Origin: an uncultured Pseudomonadota bacterium
GTDB taxonomy: Bacteria > Pseudomonadota > Gammaproteobacteria > Burkholderiales > SG8-39
Assembly (NCBI GenBank): GCA_903829815.1
Contig: CAIKRR010000027.1
Location: forward strand, 25,112 to 89,111
DNA length: 64,000 nt
Direction: 5' to 3'
Shown here: in pieces, positions 62,534 through 64,000 of the stretch
Position numbering within the stretch: position 1 is the stretch's first letter
Layout: every line of letters begins with the position of its first letter
Position numbers and translations under genes: made by a program
Notes under the pieces: generated by a model
What the model saw: the letters and a program-made list of their open reading frames with translations, nothing else
Told to the model about the DNA's origin: nothing
Databases searched by the model: none

Positions 62534-62857
62534 TCAAAGGTGTTCAGGATGCAGGTGTACGGCCAGCCACAGCGCGCCCGCACTCACCCGCTCGACCGTG
62601 TGCGGCACCCCCGCAGGAAGAAAGAGGTAATCGCCCGCCACCAGGTGGATCGACTCGCCATCGCACTCGAGCGTGGCTTCACCGGCGACGAGCATCACCC
62701 ATTCGTCCTGCGGTTGCACGTAGCGCACGTGCTCGATGGCGGCTGAGCTCACGATGCGCTCGATCACGAGATTGCGGTGCTCGAGCAGGGTCTCGAAGCG
62801 CTCTCCCGAGGCAGGGGGCTTTGCATCAGCGAAGAGATTGCCGCGGTTCATGGTCAT
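62534..62857 (-). CDS. Small cupin-domain protein
   Basis: A 107-residue single cupin. The second motif is PAGVPHTVE, and the core reads VMLVAGEATLECDGESIHLVAGDYLFLP. In the first motif the usual HxH is missing (VQPQDEWVMLVAGEA), so metal binding may be weak or altered. Such small cupins are often stress or isomerase-like proteins of unknown role. The start is the first of two close ATGs at 62857. It is divergent from the last Bug gene, with a gap of about 60 bp. Confidence 0.75.
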   Translation of the reverse strand: MTMNRGNLFADAKPPASGERFETLLEHRNLVIERIVSSAAIEHVRYVQPQDEWVMLVAGEATLECDGESIHLVAGDYLFLPAGVPHTVERVSAGALWLAVHLHPEHL

Positions 62858-62920
62858 CGATGCGCTCCCGTGTCGATCACGGGTAGAGTACAGACATCAC
62901 CTCGACCTGCGATACCAGTC

Positions 62921-63898
62921 ATGACCTCTCGCATCAGCGCCGCCGGGTTTGCCCTCGCTGCGGGCCTCGGCCTCGCCAGCCTCGCACTGCCGGCGGCCGC
63001 ACAGACCTCGAACCGCATCATCGTCGGCTATCCGCCGGGCGGCTCCCTCGATGCCATGGCGCGCGTGCTGGCCGAGCGGTTTTCCGAAGGCACCGGGCGC
63101 AACTTCGTGGTCGAGAATCGAAGCGGCGCAGCCGGGGTCATCGGCGCAGAACTGCTGAAGAGCGCACCCGGGGATGGCACGACACTGCTCCTTGCGCCCG
63201 ACTCCAACATCAGCGTGTATCCGCACACGGTGAAGAAGACTGCCTACCTCCCCTTGCAGGACTTCGTGGGCATTGCCCATACCGGTGACTACCGCATCGC
63301 GCTGGCGGTACACCCCTCGGTGCCGGCCAACGACCTGCGCAGCTTTCTCGCCTGGACCCGCACGCAGCCGGCACCGGTCGGTTATGGTTCGGCCGGGGCC
63401 GGCACCAACATCCACTTCTATGGCGCCTTGCTCGCCCAAGTGAGCGGCGCCAACATGATTCACGTGCCCTACCGCGGCACCGGCCCAGCTCTGGTCGATC
63501 TGGTCGCGGGCCACCTGCCCTCGGCCGTGCTCACGCTGGGCGGCATGCTGGCCTACGCGCACGCCGGCAAGATTCGCATGCTGGGTCAGACCGGCGAGGG
63601 TCGCTCGCAGAGCCTGCCCGATGTGCCCTCGTTCAAGGAACTGGGCTTTCCGATGCTCGCCACCTCGGGCTGGTATGGCCTCTTTGGCCCGGCCAGCCTG
63701 CGACCGGAACTCGTGCAGCGCTACAACGAACTGGTGACCAAGGCCATTCGCACACCCGAGGTTCGAGAGCGCATGCGCTCGTTCGAACTGGAACCGCGCG
63801 AATTCACCCCCGAGGCGTTCCAGGCGATGGTTAGGGCGGACACCGAACGCTGGGGGCCAATCATCCGCGGCTCGGGGTTCACCGCCGCGAGCGATTGA
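62921..63898 (+). CDS. Bug/TctC-family receptor (copy 9)
   Basis: A periplasmic binding protein of about 325 residues starting MTSRISAAGFALAAGLGL, with a signal ending LPAAAQTS. Mature motifs are RIIVGYPPGGSLDAMARVLAERF, NFVVENRSGAAGVIG and SAPGDGTTLLLAPDS. The start at 62921 is used rather than the track's 62777, which overlaps the divergent cupin. It follows no enzyme gene on its own strand within the window, so its partner, if any, lies to the right. Confidence 0.9.
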   Translation: MTSRISAAGFALAAGLGLASLALPAAAQTSNRIIVGYPPGGSLDAMARVLAERFSEGTGRNFVVENRSGAAGVIGAELLKSAPGDGTTLLLAPDSNISVYPHTVKKTAYLPLQDFVGIAHTGDYRIALAVHPSVPANDLRSFLAWTRTQPAPVGYGSAGAGTNIHFYGALLAQVSGANMIHVPYRGTGPALVDLVAGHLPSAVLTLGGMLAYAHAGKIRMLGQTGEGRSQSLPDVPSFKELGFPMLATSGWYGLFGPASLRPELVQRYNELVTKAIRTPEVRERMRSFELEPREFTPEAFQAMVRADTERWGPIIRGSGFTAASD

Positions 63899-64000
63899 AG
63901 CGCACCCATCCACAACAAGAGTTAACGAAAAGCGGGCCGGAATGCGGGAAGGTCTCTTCCTGATCATCGGGTTACCGCTCCTTGACGCCAGCCATGGCGC
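63899..64000. other. Right-edge stretch with no assignable gene
   Basis: About 100 bp follow the last Bug gene. Reading both strands shows a short open plus-strand frame from an ATG (MREGLFLIIGLPLL) and a minus-strand frame ending MAGVKER-stop. Either could be the edge of the next gene; neither is long enough to support. Confidence 0.3.

Noticed and set aside
63899-64000. Start or end of another gene at the right edge
   Set aside because: Too little sequence to support either strand.

Overview
The window is GC-rich, gene-dense DNA that reads as a betaproteobacterium of the order Burkholderiales, probably near Alcaligenaceae/Comamonadaceae. The strongest argument is nine Bug/TctC-type tripartite tricarboxylate receptors, a family massively expanded in that order. 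CaiB, LDH2, M20 and amidohydrolase enzymes between them fit the same group. No rRNA, tRNA, CRISPR array, IS element or phage gene was seen. No gene for a DNA-binding regulator was recognised anywhere in the 64 kb. No gene-free stretch reaches 300 bp.

Layout. 1-8.0 kb: recC-recB-recD on the minus strand, coupled by ATGA overlaps; recD runs off the left edge. 8.1-13.3 kb: a small VOC protein, then a complete three-subunit molybdenum hydroxylase followed by a Bug receptor. 13.4-26.8 kb: short catabolic modules, many convergent or divergent. They hold a CnbZ/RidA-like deaminase, a CaiB CoA-transferase, two FAD aromatic hydroxylases, each sharing an intergenic region with a Bug gene, an amidohydrolase, an orphan ABC receptor with a quinone reductase, a PEP-mutase/isocitrate-lyase-like plus maleate-isomerase-like pair, and an MBL lactonase-like protein.

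26.8-45.4 kb is rich in C-N hydrolases acting on ureides, hydantoins and carbamoyl compounds: a hydantoinase/allantoinase-like enzyme, an M20 hydrolase, an N-carbamoyl-D-amino acid hydrolase, an N-carbamoyl-L-amino acid hydrolase, a second and divergent dihydroorotase-like protein with lost metal ligands, an ornithine-cyclodeaminase-like enzyme and two ACMSD-type amidohydrolases. Three Bug receptors, one ABC receptor and a two-gene chromate transporter lie among them. A lower-GC GT32 glycosyltransferase and a cardiolipin-synthase-like gene sit in the middle as unrelated cargo.

45.5-64 kb: a second, orphan molybdenum hydroxylase large subunit with its Bug gene, nnrU, a CocE-type esterase, a small ORF-racemase-LDH2-Bug operon, and a six-gene minus-strand operon. 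In order of transcription that operon is acetamidase/formamidase, a third molybdenum hydroxylase large subunit, a Tat-exported ABC receptor, an isochorismatase-fold amidase, an ABC ATPase and an ABC permease. A glutathionyl-hydroquinone reductase, a cupin and a ninth Bug gene close the window.

How the parts fit. The repeated plan is one solute receptor next to one to three catabolic enzymes. No TctA/TctB membrane pair is present, so the Bug proteins must use membrane parts encoded elsewhere or act as sensors. Likewise only one set of molybdenum hydroxylase FAD and 2Fe-2S subunits serves three large subunits. The overall job is inferred to be scavenging and hydrolysing N-containing and aromatic organic acids. 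Substrates cannot be read from the sequence.
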